Numbered from the stretch's first letter, positions 32,531 to 43,240 are shown. The stretch is 64,000 nt of DNA from Hemicordylus capensis (GCF_027244095.1 NC_069659.1:342220750-342284749), one strand, 5' to 3'. Numbers and translations are program-made. The notes: generated from the letters alone by a model not told the origin.

Positions 32531-33452
32531 ACAAACAAATCCATGTAGAGATGGCCTTCACACACCAATCCACTCATCATTTGTTTTTAAAGGTTTCAGT
32601 TTTCTATTTGTGTATCAGAAGAAGAGAGAATATTCCACCCCCACCTTGCAAGGAAAAAAAACCCCTGGCCTTATACAACATCTCCTCTAACATATCTTTA
32701 ATTGGTCTTAAGAGCTCAGCATTCTGGGTAAATTGGTCCCAAGGCATTCTGAAGCGGGGCGGGCGGTGGAGGCCCAACACTCTAAGTGTTATTTAAACCA
32801 TAATCAATTCAAAATACTTTGGTCTCAGCTAACTGAGGAAGTTCAATCATAGAGAAGGCAAAGGGGGAAAGAAAACCTCCAGCACAGCACAACCAGCCTG
32901 TCAGACAGCAGCAGAAACTCATTCAGATCTGCGACTCAGGCCTTCCTGCTTTACACATGTAATTAGGTTGTTTCCATGGTAATGATCTAATTATGGTCTT
33001 CTTGGCTTTGTGTAATCACATTTGCTGTGTTTTGGCATTTGATGATTTCCCCCCTTATTTCTCAACCAAAGCACTTGGCAATGCTGTGCTCTTTCTCTTA
33101 AGCTGAATAATGACTTTTCGAGATGAAAACCTTTGTGATTTTTCCCCCTTCTAAAAAAGCAAGGATAAGTAGGAAAGGAGGGGAGGGGAAGGCTCGCTCT
33201 TTGCTGTATGTTTTCAAACTCCCCATCCTACTGAAATGGTTTTCAATTATAATTTCATGGATTCGTGTAGGCGTGCACAGCTTGTGACGCACCAAGCCAA
33301 ATGCAACCCACCAGCCCTGTATGAAAGCCCAGCAGGAGCCTGAAGTGTCTCTTGCTTTCATTGCTTGCCTCATCTTGCAATAATAAGGCAGAGAAGTGAT
33401 GGTCTGCCTAGCTGATAGGACACACATAATTGCTGGCTGGTGTTCTGTGTTT
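32531..33452. other. No gene; candidate conserved non-coding region
   Basis: AT-rich, non-repetitive, with poly-pyrimidine patches. The part 32930-33100 is dense in homeodomain-like TAATTA words around an RFX-like palindrome. Confidence 0.35.
32960..32993. promoter_or_regulatory. RFX-like X-box flanked by two TAATTA-type sites
   Basis: GTTTCCATGGTAAT (32970-32983) resembles the RFX X-box (GTTNCCATGGNAAC). TAATTAG (32960-32966) and TAATTA (32988-32993) resemble homeodomain sites. Match by eye only; function is inferred. Confidence 0.3.
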
Positions 33453-33490
33453 GATCGATCTATCTATCCATCTATCTATTTATCTATCTT
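33453..33490. repeat. (ATCT)n microsatellite, imperfect
   Basis: About nine ATCT-type units with one or two changes. Confidence 0.9.
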
Positions 33491-33808
33491 CACACAGTGC
33501 ATAATTCATCTATGGAATTGTCTGTGATGGCCACAAGCTTGGATGTCTTTACAAGGAACTTGGACAAATTCATGGAGGACAGGTCTATCAATGGCTACTA
33601 GTCTGAGGGTCTATAGGCCACTCAGCCTCAGAGGCAAGATGCCGCTAAATACCAGTTGCAGGGGAGCAACAGCAGGAGAGAGGGCATGCCCTCAGCATTT
33701 GCCTGTGGGCTTCTCAGAGGCATCTGGTGAGCCACTGTAGGAAACAGAATGCTGGACTAGATAGGCCTTGGGCCTGATCCTGCAGGGCTGTTCTTCTTAT
33801 GCTCTTAT
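33491..33808 (+). mobile_element. CR1/L3-type LINE 3' end
   Basis: It encodes the ORF2 tail (FTRNLDKFMEDRSINGY, stop) and then the 3' region GGCAAGATGCCGCTAAATACC, GGCCTTGGGCCTGATCC and the end TTCTTATGCTCTTAT. Confidence 0.85.
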
Positions 33809-33970
33809 CTATCTAGCTGCTCATTTTAGGTAGGGGGCACCTGATTAAAGCTACAAGCCAAGCCTCCTTATTCTCCCCACATACTTTTAGTCATATTACG
33901 GCTCCCTGTAGCCTTCTAAAGACTTTAGTAGCTAAAGGGCTGTCCCAAATGATAAGGGATTAAAACACTC

Positions 33971-34271
33971 ATAGGAACATAGGAAACTGCCATATACTGA
34001 GTCAGACCATTGGTCTATCTAGCTCAGTATTGTCTTCACAGACCGGCAGCGGCTTCTCCAAGGTTGCAGGCAGGAATCTATCTCAGCCCTATCTTGGAGA
34101 AGCCAGGGAGGGAACTTGAAACCTTCTGCTCTTCCCAGAGCGGCTTCATCCCCTGAGGGGAATCTCTTGCAGTGCTCACACATCAAGTCTCCCATTCAGA
34201 TGCAACCAGGGCAGACCCTGCTTAGCTATGGGGAGAAGTCATGCTTGCTACCACAAGACCAGCTCTCCTCC
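33971..34271 (-). mobile_element. 5S-tRNA fused SINE, full length
   Basis: On the minus strand: head GGAGAGCTGGTCTTGTGGTA, 5S-like GCAGGGTCTGCCCTGGTTGC then GGGAGAC, a tRNA-like part, the common body, and end GGCAGTTTCCTATGTTCCTA. About 300 bp, all parts present. Confidence 0.85.
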
Positions 34272-34394
34272 CTTGCCATAGCCCAATTCAAACATGATGC
34301 TGCACGAGTGTACAGATGTCTGTACAGACAAGCTGTAGCTTCCAAACCATCTTCAACAGTACCCTGACTAGAAGTCCTGGCCAGACATTGTTGT

Positions 34395-34890
34395 ACATAA
34401 GAACAGCCCTGCTGGATCAGGCCCAAGGCTTATTTAGTCCAGCATCCTGCTTCACACAGTGGCCCACCAGATGCCTCCGGGAAGCCCACAGGCTTGAAGT
34501 GAAGGTGTGCCCGGCTGTTGATCCCCTGCAACTGGTATTTAGATGCACCTTGCCTCTGAGGCTGGCCTATAGCCCTCAGACTAGTAGCCATTGATAGACC
34601 CGTCCTCCATGAATTTATCCAAACCCCTCTTAAAGCCATCCAGGCTATAAGCTGTCACCACATCTTGTGGCAGAGAATTCCATAGGCTGATTATGTGTTG
34701 TGTGAAAAAGTACTTCATTTTCTTGGTCCTGAATTTCTTGGCAATAGGTTTCATGGGATGACCCCTGGTTCTCGTGTTATGAGAGAGGCAGAAATATTTC
34801 TATCAACTTTCTCTACACCATGCATAATTTTATAGACCTCTAACATGTCTCCCCACAGTCATCTTTTTTTCTTTAAGCATCCCCCAACTA
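34395..34890 (-). mobile_element. CR1/L3-type LINE 3' end, long copy
   Basis: ACATAAGAACAGCCCTGCTG at the 3' terminus runs about 500 bp inward. Reversed, the inner part encodes a KYFFTQHIISLWNSLPQDVV-type tail and further ORF2 text toward 34890. Broken by small indels. Confidence 0.85.
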
Positions 34891-34895
34891 TTCAG

Positions 34896-35494
34896 GTCCA
34901 TATGGGGCTGGTGCCTTTTGCTGGCTTGAAAAACATTGATCTAGTGTCTTTTGAGTAATTGCTGTTTGAAATCCCCATATTAACAGGGAAACTATCTAAG
35001 GGAAAGTTAGCTAAGAGCATAACTGAGTCTGCCCACTGAGAATTCTGAAGCCAAAATTGGGAGGGGCAAGTCCTGGCAATTGCTAGTGAGCGATTTCCTG
35101 GTTCTGAACATAGGTGCCTGACAAGGACAGTCTATGAGCACTCTGGCCCTTGTATGGTTAAACAACCAGCCCTTCCCCTCCCTTTCTTTTCATGGGCATT
35201 TGATTTCTCCCTCGGCTCACTTGTTCTCACCCCCACCAAAGGGGGGAAGCAAAGGCCCCCAGAAAAGCTTGGAATAAACTACTAGAAAGCAAGCCCATTA
35301 ATTCCACTGGAGCTTACTTCTGCGTAAACACATATAGGAATCGCAGCCAGCAGAGATCCTAGGCAAGAAAGTGGTTTATCTTTTTCCCCACCTTCCTCCC
35401 AGCCCCTTAGGAAAGCATAAAAGGGGGCAACCCTTCCGAGGGTGGAACCCTATTAATTTGGGGGGGCTTACTTCTGAGTAAATGTATAGTATGG
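34896..35494. other. No gene recognised
   Basis: Unique-looking sequence. TTACTTCTGCGTAAACA near 35316 and TTACTTCTGAGTAAATG near 35468 are two similar words of a possible decayed repeat. Confidence 0.4.
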
Positions 35495-36460
35495 TAGGAG
35501 TTTGCAGAACCAGTTCGAACTTGATCTGGACTGGCCTAAAAAAAAAAAAAAGGGCGGCCAGTCCAAGTTTAAACCAGACCAGGCCAAGTCCAGTAAGGAC
35601 CACTGCATCCTGGTTCAAGGGCTATGCTTGCAAAGGGGAATCCAATGAGGATTCTCAATTTGCATGTGCAGAGATCAGTAAAATGGCCCTTGCATGTGTG
35701 CAGAGGCCAGAGGCGTAACTATAGGGGGGCAGGGGGGGCACGTGCCCCGGGCGCCATCTTTTCTGGTCACATGGGGGGCGCCACCATGACAAAAAATTTT
35801 TTTTGTTAATACAAATGTTTCCTGCTCAGTGCAGCAGCGCTGCAGCAGTCAAGGGAGCACGTCAGTGCCCCCTCCCCCACGAGCGGTCCCTTCCGCGCCG
35901 CCCGCGCCTCCCCATTGCTTTGCTGGCACCTGGCGGCCAGTCAGTGGCCTGGCATGGCGGCGGCGGCGGGCGCTTGTGAGGAAAAACCTAAGTATAATGT
36001 AGCATGTTGGGGGCGCGGGGGGGGCGCCATTTCAGTGCTTGCCCCGGGCGCCGTTTTCCCTAGTTACGCGTCTGGCAGAGGCGCAAATTGGGCCAGAGAA
36101 AGCCTGAACCTGGCCACTGCAGGCTCGGGCACTCAGAGAGAGGCCAGTGGGGGTGGGAGCTGGCACCTCCCACCCACCCACCCACCCACTGCTGCCGCCA
36201 CCACCGCCGCAAATGGAGCTCATACTTGTAAGTACATATTTTCTCCCTCTCCATATTTAGGACAGCCACCCTGCCCCTGCTTGTACTGGTAAAGGAGAAT
36301 CCTCACTGGATCCCCCTTTACCAGTATAGCTCTAAGCTGGCTCAGTTCAGACTTGAACCAGGTCCGACTTGACCAGGCCAAAACTGAGCCGGGTCAGGCC
36401 TGCTCGAATCCACTTCAGATTCAAGCTGAACGAGGAAAACCGTTTTTGTGCACACCCCTA
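35495..36460. mobile_element. hAT-like element (GGTTCG family) containing a second hAT
   Basis: Left end TAGGAGTTTGCAGAACCAG, right end CGTTTTTGTGCACACCCCTA. It is split by the element at 35708-36074. No 8 bp duplication is left at the outer ends. Confidence 0.7.
35708..36074. mobile_element. Nested hAT-like element, CAGAGGCGTAACTA termini
   Basis: Ends CAGAGGCGTAACTATAGGG and CCCTAGTTACGCGTCTG, with an exact 8 bp duplication GCAGAGGC (35700-35707 and 36075-36082). The interior has the GCACGTGCCCCGGGCGCC motif, GC-rich sub-termini and an AT-rich centre. The element at 40418 has the same termini and is the same family. No transposase. Confidence 0.88.
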
Positions 36461-36621
36461 CTTAACTCTCATTTTAAACCAAAGGTTTTTGGAGGTCTCA
36501 GTTAATAGAAATGGTGCTTCAGCAGAAGTGTATCTTGGCCATAAGCCTGCAAGCCACCCAGTGCACTCTGATGGGATTTGTGTAGGATCACAGGTAAGCC
36601 TAAACTGGCCTAACTCTAGGT

Positions 36622-36945
36622 GGGTTCAGACAACCTGCAGAAGCTAAGGAAGGCAGGAAAATGGCAGGGAAATCTTAAGAACTTGAAGTGTGTGCTCCCA
36701 GCAAGTGTGTTGTGTGAACCCACCAAATCTGGTTCCTGAGTCCTGCACATCATCCAACATCCTCTGCCCAGTTTCAACACTTGGTTACAGATTTGGGGCA
36801 AATGTTGGATGAATGTCAGGTAGAAGACTTGGGAAGCGGACTTGAGTGGATTTACACCACATACCCATCAAGAGTGCACACTCTAATTTCTGGACATTTC
36901 CCCACCTTCCTTACTTTCCATGGATTGTCTGAACATGCTCTCTGT
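36622..36945. mobile_element. MITE with about 95 bp inverted arms
   Basis: Left arm GTTCAGACAACCTGCAGAAG with AAGGAAGGCAGGAAAATGGC pairs with the right arm, which reads reversed as GTTCAGACAATCCATGGAAA with AAGGAAGGTGGGGAAATG. No protein. Superfamily uncertain. Confidence 0.65.
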
Positions 36946-37077
36946 ATTTCAGTTGTCCTACACTAGGCCTACATCCTGGGTTGCTTGCCAATGACTTGCC
37001 CCTTGCAACAGCCCCCACAAATCCTAATTCCATCCTTGAATTTGCAGATCATTTTGATTCTTCAAAGGAAACTAAAT

Positions 37078-37477
37078 GAGCTCTTTCTCATGATCCATGA
37101 GAAGGGCTTGAAGGGGCGAGGGGAAGAAGGCTCAGAAAGCTTACCTCCCTCACAGACAATTCTCTCCTCGTTGCTGAGTGGGAGGATCAGCCACCCAGAC
37201 GACTCCCAGCTTTTGCCAGCAACAGATTGGTTTGTGGAACTCCCATAATGCACTGCACAAGGAGTCTGTTGACACCAGCGAGGAGGCTGTGGGTGTGTGG
37301 TTAGCCCAGGCAAAGGACGCATTTGCGCCCTTAACCTTGGTTAACAGCCAGGGCTCCCTTGTGGGTTTGCCACCGTGCCACCACCGAAAGCCGTGCAGCT
37401 TCCAGAGGTTCTCACACACAGGCAACACCAGGCTGGGCTTCCCTACTCCGGATTTTCCTGCGCGTGAGAACAGCCTC
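37078..37477. mobile_element. Harbinger-like MITE with 3 bp duplication
   Basis: Ends GAGCTCTTTCTCATGATCC and GCGTGAGAACAGCCTC; AAT flanks both sides (37075-37077 and 37478-37480). Interior words GCAGCTTCCAGAGGTTCTCA and CTCCCATAATGCACTGCAC recur in sister copies. Confidence 0.78.
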
Positions 37478-37760
37478 AATACATGGTATCCATACACCTG
37501 GAAATAGAAGGCCAAGAGAGACAAAGGAGATGATAAAAACCTGGCAACATTGACTCAGGAAATCCACTAATGGGAAAGGTGAGTTGCCTTCTGTCAAGGT
37601 GTTCTGGCGTCGACAAGGGTGTTTGTGGAAAGCTATTTGATAAGGGTTACTATGGCAATAGGAAACCCCTAAACAAATCAATTAAGTGAGATAAGGGCAA
37701 AAAGCCAAGAAATAAGATCGACTGCTTCTTTGGGGTTACACAGGCAGTTCAGTACACTAG

Positions 37761-38094
37761 GAGAGGAGAGCTGGTCTTGTGGTACAATACAGAGAGGAGA
37801 GATGGTCTTGTGGTAGCAAGCATGACTTGTCCCCTTAGATAAGCAGGGTCTGCCCTGGTTGCATATGAATGGGAGACATGATGTGTGAGCACTGTAAGAT
37901 GCTCACCCTTAGGGGATGGAGCCGCTCTGGGAAGAGCAGATGGTTCCAAGCTCCCTCCCTGGCATCTCCAAGATAGGGCTGAGAGAGATTCCTGCCTGCA
38001 ACGTTGGAGAAGCTGCTGCCAGTCTGTGTAGACAATACTGAATGAGATGGACCTATGGTCTGATGGACTTATATGGCACCTTCCTATGTTCCTA
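37761..38094 (+). mobile_element. 5S-tRNA fused SINE with duplicated head
   Basis: The first about 25 bases of the head (GAGAGGAGAGCTGGTCTTGT) occur twice with a 31 bp period (37761 and 37792). The full SINE follows: 5S-like AAGCAGGGTCTGCCCTGG, tRNA-like remnant, common body and CTTCCTATGTTCCTA end. Confidence 0.85.
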
Positions 38095-38100
38095 GAATTT

Positions 38101-38415
38101 GGAGAGCTGGTCTTGCAGTACTGAGCATGAATTCTCCCCCTTTGTTAAGCAGGATTCAACTTGATAAGCATTTGGATGGGTGACTACATGTGAGTATTGT
38201 CTGCTGTAAAATAATCCCCAGGATGGGATCATAGTTCAAGGGCAGAGCATCTTCTTGCATGTAGAAGGTCCCAGGTTCAATCCCTGTTATCTCCAGGCAG
38301 GGCTGGAAAAGACTCCTGCCTGAAACCTTGGAGAATTGTTGCCAGTCAGTATAGACGATGTTGAGCTAGATGACCCATGGCCGGAGATGGTATAAGGCAG
38401 ATTTCTATGTTCCTA
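38101..38415 (+). mobile_element. 5S-tRNA fused SINE with both heads well preserved
   Basis: The 5S-like part (TTAAGCAGG, then AGCATTTGGATGGGTGAC) is followed at 38231 by a clear tRNA-like A box (TAGTTCAAGGGCAGAGC) and B box GGTTCAATCCC (38274-38284). The common body and a TTTCTATGTTCCTA end follow. It starts six bases after the previous SINE. It is the best copy for seeing that the 5S and tRNA heads are in series. Confidence 0.85.
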
Positions 38416-38698
38416 ACTCGAGTTACCATCTTTTCTTTTCTTTTTCTCCAACAAAAGTGATGTCCCCTTAAACAGTAGAGATTCAACTGGTATATCTTTC
38501 ATCTCCATGGCCTGAAAAGTTATTCTGGTAGACTTTCTGCGTATTATAAGTTTGTTAAAGTCCCAGAAACCTATCCAGAAAAACAAAAACAAATGACAAG
38601 AGCCAAATGAATTTCATACCCAGAGTCAGACTTTGAAACATTGAGTTCATTCTCGCAAACAGTTCTGTCTAGGTAGCCTGGGCTTTTTACCAAGGCAA

Positions 38699-38934
38699 AA
38701 AGTGGGAAATGACTTGACTAGCAAGCCAGAGGTTGCCGGTTCGAATCCCTGCTGGTATGTTTCCCATATTGGGCAGCAGCGATATAGGAAGATGCTGGAA
38801 GGCATCAACTCATACTGTGTGGGAGGAGGCGATGGTAAACCCCTCCTGTATTCTACCAAAGACAACCACAGGGCTCTGTGATCGCCAGGAGTCGACACCG
38901 ACTCAACAGCACACTTTACCTTTAAAAGTGAGGT
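38699..38934 (+). mobile_element. Sauria-type SINE (tRNA head, Bov-B-like tail), 5' truncated
   Basis: The B box GGTTCGAATCC lies at 38738-38748. The 3' end reads CGCCAGGAGTCGACACCGAC, TCAACAGCACACTTTACC, the Bov-B-type GTCGRNxxCGACTCGACGGCAC end. The head up to the A box is lost. Sister copy at 49860. Confidence 0.85.
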
Positions 38935-39102
38935 GCACCCTCCTCCCTCACTGCCCGGTTGTGTGGGTAGCTGGGATGCCAGCAGGCATAGAAATGATAG
39001 AGGCCAGGGGAAGGAGTGAACTGGCCTCTAGCATTTCCACAATGCACTGCACTTTCTGTGCAGTGCATTATGGGATCCTTATGGGATTGCTGGGAAATCT
39101 AG

Positions 39103-39453
39103 GACCAACAAACGGAAGTACTTTTTCACAGAACGCATAATCAACTTGTGGAATTCTCTGCCACGAGATGTGGTGACAGCCAACAACCTGGATGGCTTTA
39201 AGAGGGGTTTGGATAACTTCATGGAGGAGAGGTCTATTGACAGCTACTAGTCAGAGGGCTGTAGGCCAACTCCAACCTTGGGGGCGGGGTGCCTCTGGGT
39301 ACCAGTTGTGGGGGAGTAACAGCAGGAGAGAGGGCATGCCCTCATCTCTTGCCCGTGGCTTCCAGCAGCATCTGGTGGGCCACTGTGTGAAACGGGATGC
39401 TGGACTAGATGGGCCTTGGGCCTGATCCAGCAGGGCTGTTCTTATGTTCTTAT
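39103..39453 (+). mobile_element. CR1/L3-type LINE 3' end
   Basis: It encodes RKYFFTERIINLWNSLPRDV, then VTANNLDGFKRGLDNFMEER, then SIDSY and a stop: the ORF2 C-terminus with no breaks over about 45 codons. The 3' region ends GGGCTGTTCTTATGTTCTTAT. It is the best preserved CR1 end in the window. Confidence 0.9.
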
Positions 39454-40252
39454 CCTTAGAGGCTGGGCTTCATTTCCCCACCTTTCATATTGCTGTGCTG
39501 CTCCCCACAGTGGCAATCATGTGGACACGCAAGTAGCACAATGAGGGGGGAAAGAAGGTCATGTGAGGAAAAGTAGGTGTGCTACTGCCTTCCTTCCACA
39601 GCCCCACATGCAATGGTCATGTGAATGACCTCATTATGTTTTTTACATCATCGTAAAAAGAAACGTTAGCAGTGCAAAACAAAAACTGGAAGTCTTAAAT
39701 TTTTATGGCACAATGAATCTATTCACACATGCACCGAAAACCAGGCTAAGGAAGCCCAGCCCGGTTTTCAGTGCACATGCGTACTACCAGGAGCCATGCG
39801 GCTGCTGGTGGCGGCATGGCAGCAAGCCTGCATAGCCGGGGTTTGGGGCACGAGAACACCCCAAAAGCATGCTAAATGTTTGTGTGTCAATGCTGCACAG
39901 ATTCACGTGGCATCTGTGTCGGGAGGCTCCTCATAACACACTGCGCACTTGCACAGTGCATTATGGATGCTCCAGGGGCCTCCCTGCCCCCCAAACTCCC
40001 TGCTCCTGCCCTGCTATCAGCAGAAGCCGGCAACCTGGACAGGATTATCAGTGGGGGAGGTAAGCTTTGTTGGGAATTCTCTCTGGTAAGAGAAACTCTT
40101 TTTTCATTATAGCAGAGTGCACAGAGGCACAACACAGCGGAATTTAGTTAGGCATGTGTGTATGCTGAGAGTAAAGTAACTTGGAGCCAGTTCATAGTTT
40201 CAAATCAATATATGTAGTATTTATTAGAGAACTCCATTCTAGATAGGAAACT

Positions 40253-41495
40253 TGCAGGGGTGTAGCTAGCGGAGAGGGGGCCGTGTTCATCCCTCTCTGT
40301 GGCGACCCCCCAGAGTGAGGGAGATAATGAAAAAAATAGGGAGGAGTGGAGCTGGAGGGCCCTCAGGAGCTGGGGGACCGTGTTCTTTGAACCCTTTTGC
40401 TCAATTATAGCTACACCCAGAGGCGTATCTAGGGAAAATAGCGCCTAGGGCAAACACTGAAATTGTGCCCCCTGTCCAAGCATCTGACACCCATCTTTCA
40501 GATAACTTTACCATAATATCAGCTGAAAAGTACAAGTCAAGCTCGTTAATCTTTTAATATTTCAAAAACTATTTAGCAGTGGACTTAGCCAGACCAAAAA
40601 ATGCTGGAAAACTACAAATTTCAGTATGCTGGGGCTCATGAAATACCCAAATACTATGTGGAGGTGTACTTGCAAAACTAAACAGAAGTGCCTGTCTAAT
40701 TCTCTACTATGCATTGTAGCATCACCATTACATAAGTTTTAAAAATCAATGGAGAATTTGACTTTTCCCAGATACTCTGTAAATAATTAAAGGCTATGCA
40801 GAGTAAACTGTGTCATTGCTTGGAATATATTCTAGTCTTTCAGAAAGACAGTTAAAATGAGAGAAAGAGAGCAAGAAACTCCCAGTGGGCCTTAATATTA
40901 AGGGTTTCACACTGATTCAAAGACAAACTCACCATTAATAGCCATATTAGCAAGACATCACATTTAACTCACTTATCACAAGAAGCAAAGTGAATACAAT
41001 CCTAGCTCTTAAGCGTCAGCTCAGTATTCACAAGCCCTGATTCTCTGTACATAGTGCCAATCTGAATATGTGTACATTGTCTTATATTATATTTTTATTA
41101 TTATTATTTTTACCCATAGCCCCTTTGGGGGGCTTCCTAAAGGCTGGGGTTTGTTTGTTTGTTGCAAAGATTCCCCCTCACCCCGCTGGCCTCTAGGGCC
41201 TCGCAGGCACCATTTGAGCATGTGCAGTGGCCATTTTTTAAAATAATCTTTAAAAAAAAAAAAAAAAGGCCACTGAAAACAAAATGGCCACCGTGCATGC
41301 TCAAATGGCCTCTGCAAAGCCTGGCATGACCTAGAGCCTCACAGAGGCCATTTGAGCATGCAGGGTGGCCATTTTGTTTTTGGCAGCCATTTTTTTAAAA
41401 AATTTTTTTACAAAATGGCGCCCCCCTTCAAGTGGCGCCCGGGGCACGTGCCCTGCCTGCCCTACCCCTAGATACGCCCCTGGCTACACCCCTGC
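40253..41495. mobile_element. hAT-like element inside the solo LTR
   Basis: It starts TGCAGGGGTGTAGCTAGC and ends AGCTACACCCCTGC once the inner element is set aside. The octamers AGGAAACT (40245-40252) and AGGAAAGT (41496-41503) match at seven of eight positions. Its own sequence is only about 180 bp. Confidence 0.82.
40418..41482. mobile_element. Innermost hAT-like element, CAGAGGCGTATCTA termini
   Basis: Ends CAGAGGCGTATCTAGGG and CCCTAGATACGCCCCTG, with an exact 8 bp duplication GCTACACC (40410-40417 and 41483-41490). The 1065 bp interior is AT-rich at the left (no transposase motif recognised). At the right are three copies of a CATTTGAGCATGC word with GGCCATTTT in both orientations (41210-41400). 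Confidence 0.88.
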
Positions 41496-41880
41496 AGGAA
41501 AGTGAGGAGATAGAATCTCTAATCTAGTTAGCTAGCTGGATGCAGATGGATTCTGCATCTCTGCACACATGGTGCAGGGGAGAGGAGCTTGCATGTTGCA
41601 AGGTAGAAGGAAGGGAAGAAGAAGGGAAGAGAGAGGAAGTAGGAAGTGGCTGGAAGGAAGGAAGTCCCTAAGAATACCAATCTACATATCAAGGGATAGT
41701 GTCAGAGCAGTAGAGAAGGGATGACCATTGTCTTGACCCTCTAGCCCTCTGACTCACTAGTCTGTCCTCCTATGTCATTGAGACAAGAGACAGTGTATAG
41801 TTCTTCACTTCCAACAAGCTTTACATGGCTTCTTCCCCTCGCCCCATCCGAGCCCATTCTCCAATCACTAGAATGTGCTC

Positions 41881-42894
41881 ATTAAGTGAAATTGAACATA
41901 ATATCTTACTTCGAGAATACTTTCTAATGCCTTCTATTTGATATTGGACTGTATATACTTTATTTATTCTATAGGGTTGCCAGTTGTAGACTCTGAGAAG
42001 GCTCTTGTACGGTCTGTGGCCTGTTTTTCCATCCTGAGAAGCTTACAAGCAGAGCATGGTGGAAACCACCAGTCCCTCCTACTTGACCCAGAACCTGCTA
42101 ATCAAAGATACACAGCCCCCGAATCTGGAGGTTGCATTGAGCTGTCCAGGTTCACAGCGGCTGATATAGTTTCCTCCCATGAAATGGAGGTTCTTGGTTC
42201 CCAGTCTGTCATCTGTGAGCACAGTAAGCTTTGTGCATCACAGAAAGTACCAAATTAATAATAGTGATCGCCTTCAAATCGCTAAGCAGTTTTGCAGTGC
42301 AAGCCAAAATGGAGGTGACTGTGTGTCTGTATAATTCACATTAGCAGCAACAGGGTTAGACATACTCAGATGACTGAGCCAAGAAGTGTGCGCAGAGGCA
42401 CACGAGGGAAGGCTCCTACCACATGACCTCTATTTGCATGGCACTGCCGTTGGATGCTGCTAAGTGGCTGAGGCAAGCCAAGAGGCTGCACGATGATCAC
42501 TTTCAATTTGGAGGGGCTCAAATTAAAACCGACATGAGGCAGCATTAGCTTGCGGGCTAAAGACGGCCCTTGTTCATCAGATACCATTAACAGGACAATC
42601 AATACGGGCAGATAATTGCAAGGAATAGGGACGTTAAGTATATGCTTCCAGGAATCCAGGGAAACAAAAGGCTATTTCACTGTGGTTTACACAGTTCCCT
42701 TGGCTTAACTGACAACTCACAAAAGCCTCATGCAATGAACATCCAGCGACACCCAACCCTCTTGAAGAATTCCCACTGTGTTTATTTAGGCAGGCTGGTG
42801 GGTAGATAGGTAAGTGGGTACAGGAACATCTATGCCACAGCTGTTTCTCTTTCAAACAGCTCTTCCTGTTCAAAACTTCCTCCTAAAATCTGAC
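41881..42894. other. No gene recognised
   Basis: The frame 41938-42258 (106 codons) has no recognisable domain. No repeats identified. Confidence 0.4.
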
Positions 42895-43035
42895 CTTAAT
42901 ATGCTTTCTTGCCATTTCAACTCATTGGTTCTAGTCCTGCCTTCAGGAGCCACAGAAAATAAGCCCACTTCCTTCTTCTGTGTGGCAGCCCTTCAGATCT
43001 TTGAAGACAGCAATCTAATCTCCCACTGAGCGATG
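42895..43035 (-). mobile_element. CR1 LINE fragment
   Basis: GGTTCTAGTCCTGCCTTCAG, GGAGCCACAGAAAATAAG and GGCAGCCCTTCAGATCTTTG are words of the antisense CR1 3' half as found in reptiles and birds. No terminus is seen. Confidence 0.5.
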
Positions 43036-43047
43036 GCCCCATTCCCA

Positions 43048-43240
43048 AGGAACATAGGAAACTGCCTTATACTAAGACAGACCAATGGTCTATCCAATTC
43101 AGTATTGTAGACACTGGCTGGCAGTGGCTTCTCCAAGGTTTCAGGCCAGAGTCTTTCCCAGCCCTACCTGGAGATGCCAGGAATTGAACCCGCAACATTC
43201 CGCATGCAGAGCAGATACTCTGCCACTGAGCTACAGCCTC
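43048..43240 (-). mobile_element. tRNA-derived SINE, full length
   Basis: On the minus strand: A box GTAGCTCAGTGGCAG, B box GGTTCAATTCC (+ 43180-43190), body, and end GGCAGTTTCCTATGTTCC. It is the tRNA-headed sister of the 5S-tRNA SINEs: same body and end, no 5S part. Confidence 0.87.

Larger units (their letters stand above)
40068..41816. mobile_element. Solo LTR (fossil), copy 2, interrupted by two hAT elements
   Basis: LTR parts 40068-40252 and 41496-41816 align with copies 1 and 3. It starts TGTTGGGAATTC and ends CACTTCCAACA. The exact 5 bp duplication AGCTT lies at 40063-40067 and 41817-41821. No internal region. Same family as 17999 and 48476. Confidence 0.87.
39715..41880. mobile_element. 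Harbinger-like MITE, outermost layer of a four-level nest
   Basis: Left part 39715-40067 (GAATCTATTCACACATGC, then AACCAGGCTAAGGAAGCCCAG in part), right part 41822-41880 ending AGAATGTGCTC. The copy at 18564-19052 has the same order without an insert. Flanking triplets are AAT and ATT, so the 3 bp duplication is imperfect. Confidence 0.7.

Noticed and set aside
38101-38210. A 5S rRNA gene
   Set aside because: Similarity covers only part of 5S, is diverged, and is followed by a tRNA-like part and the SINE body.
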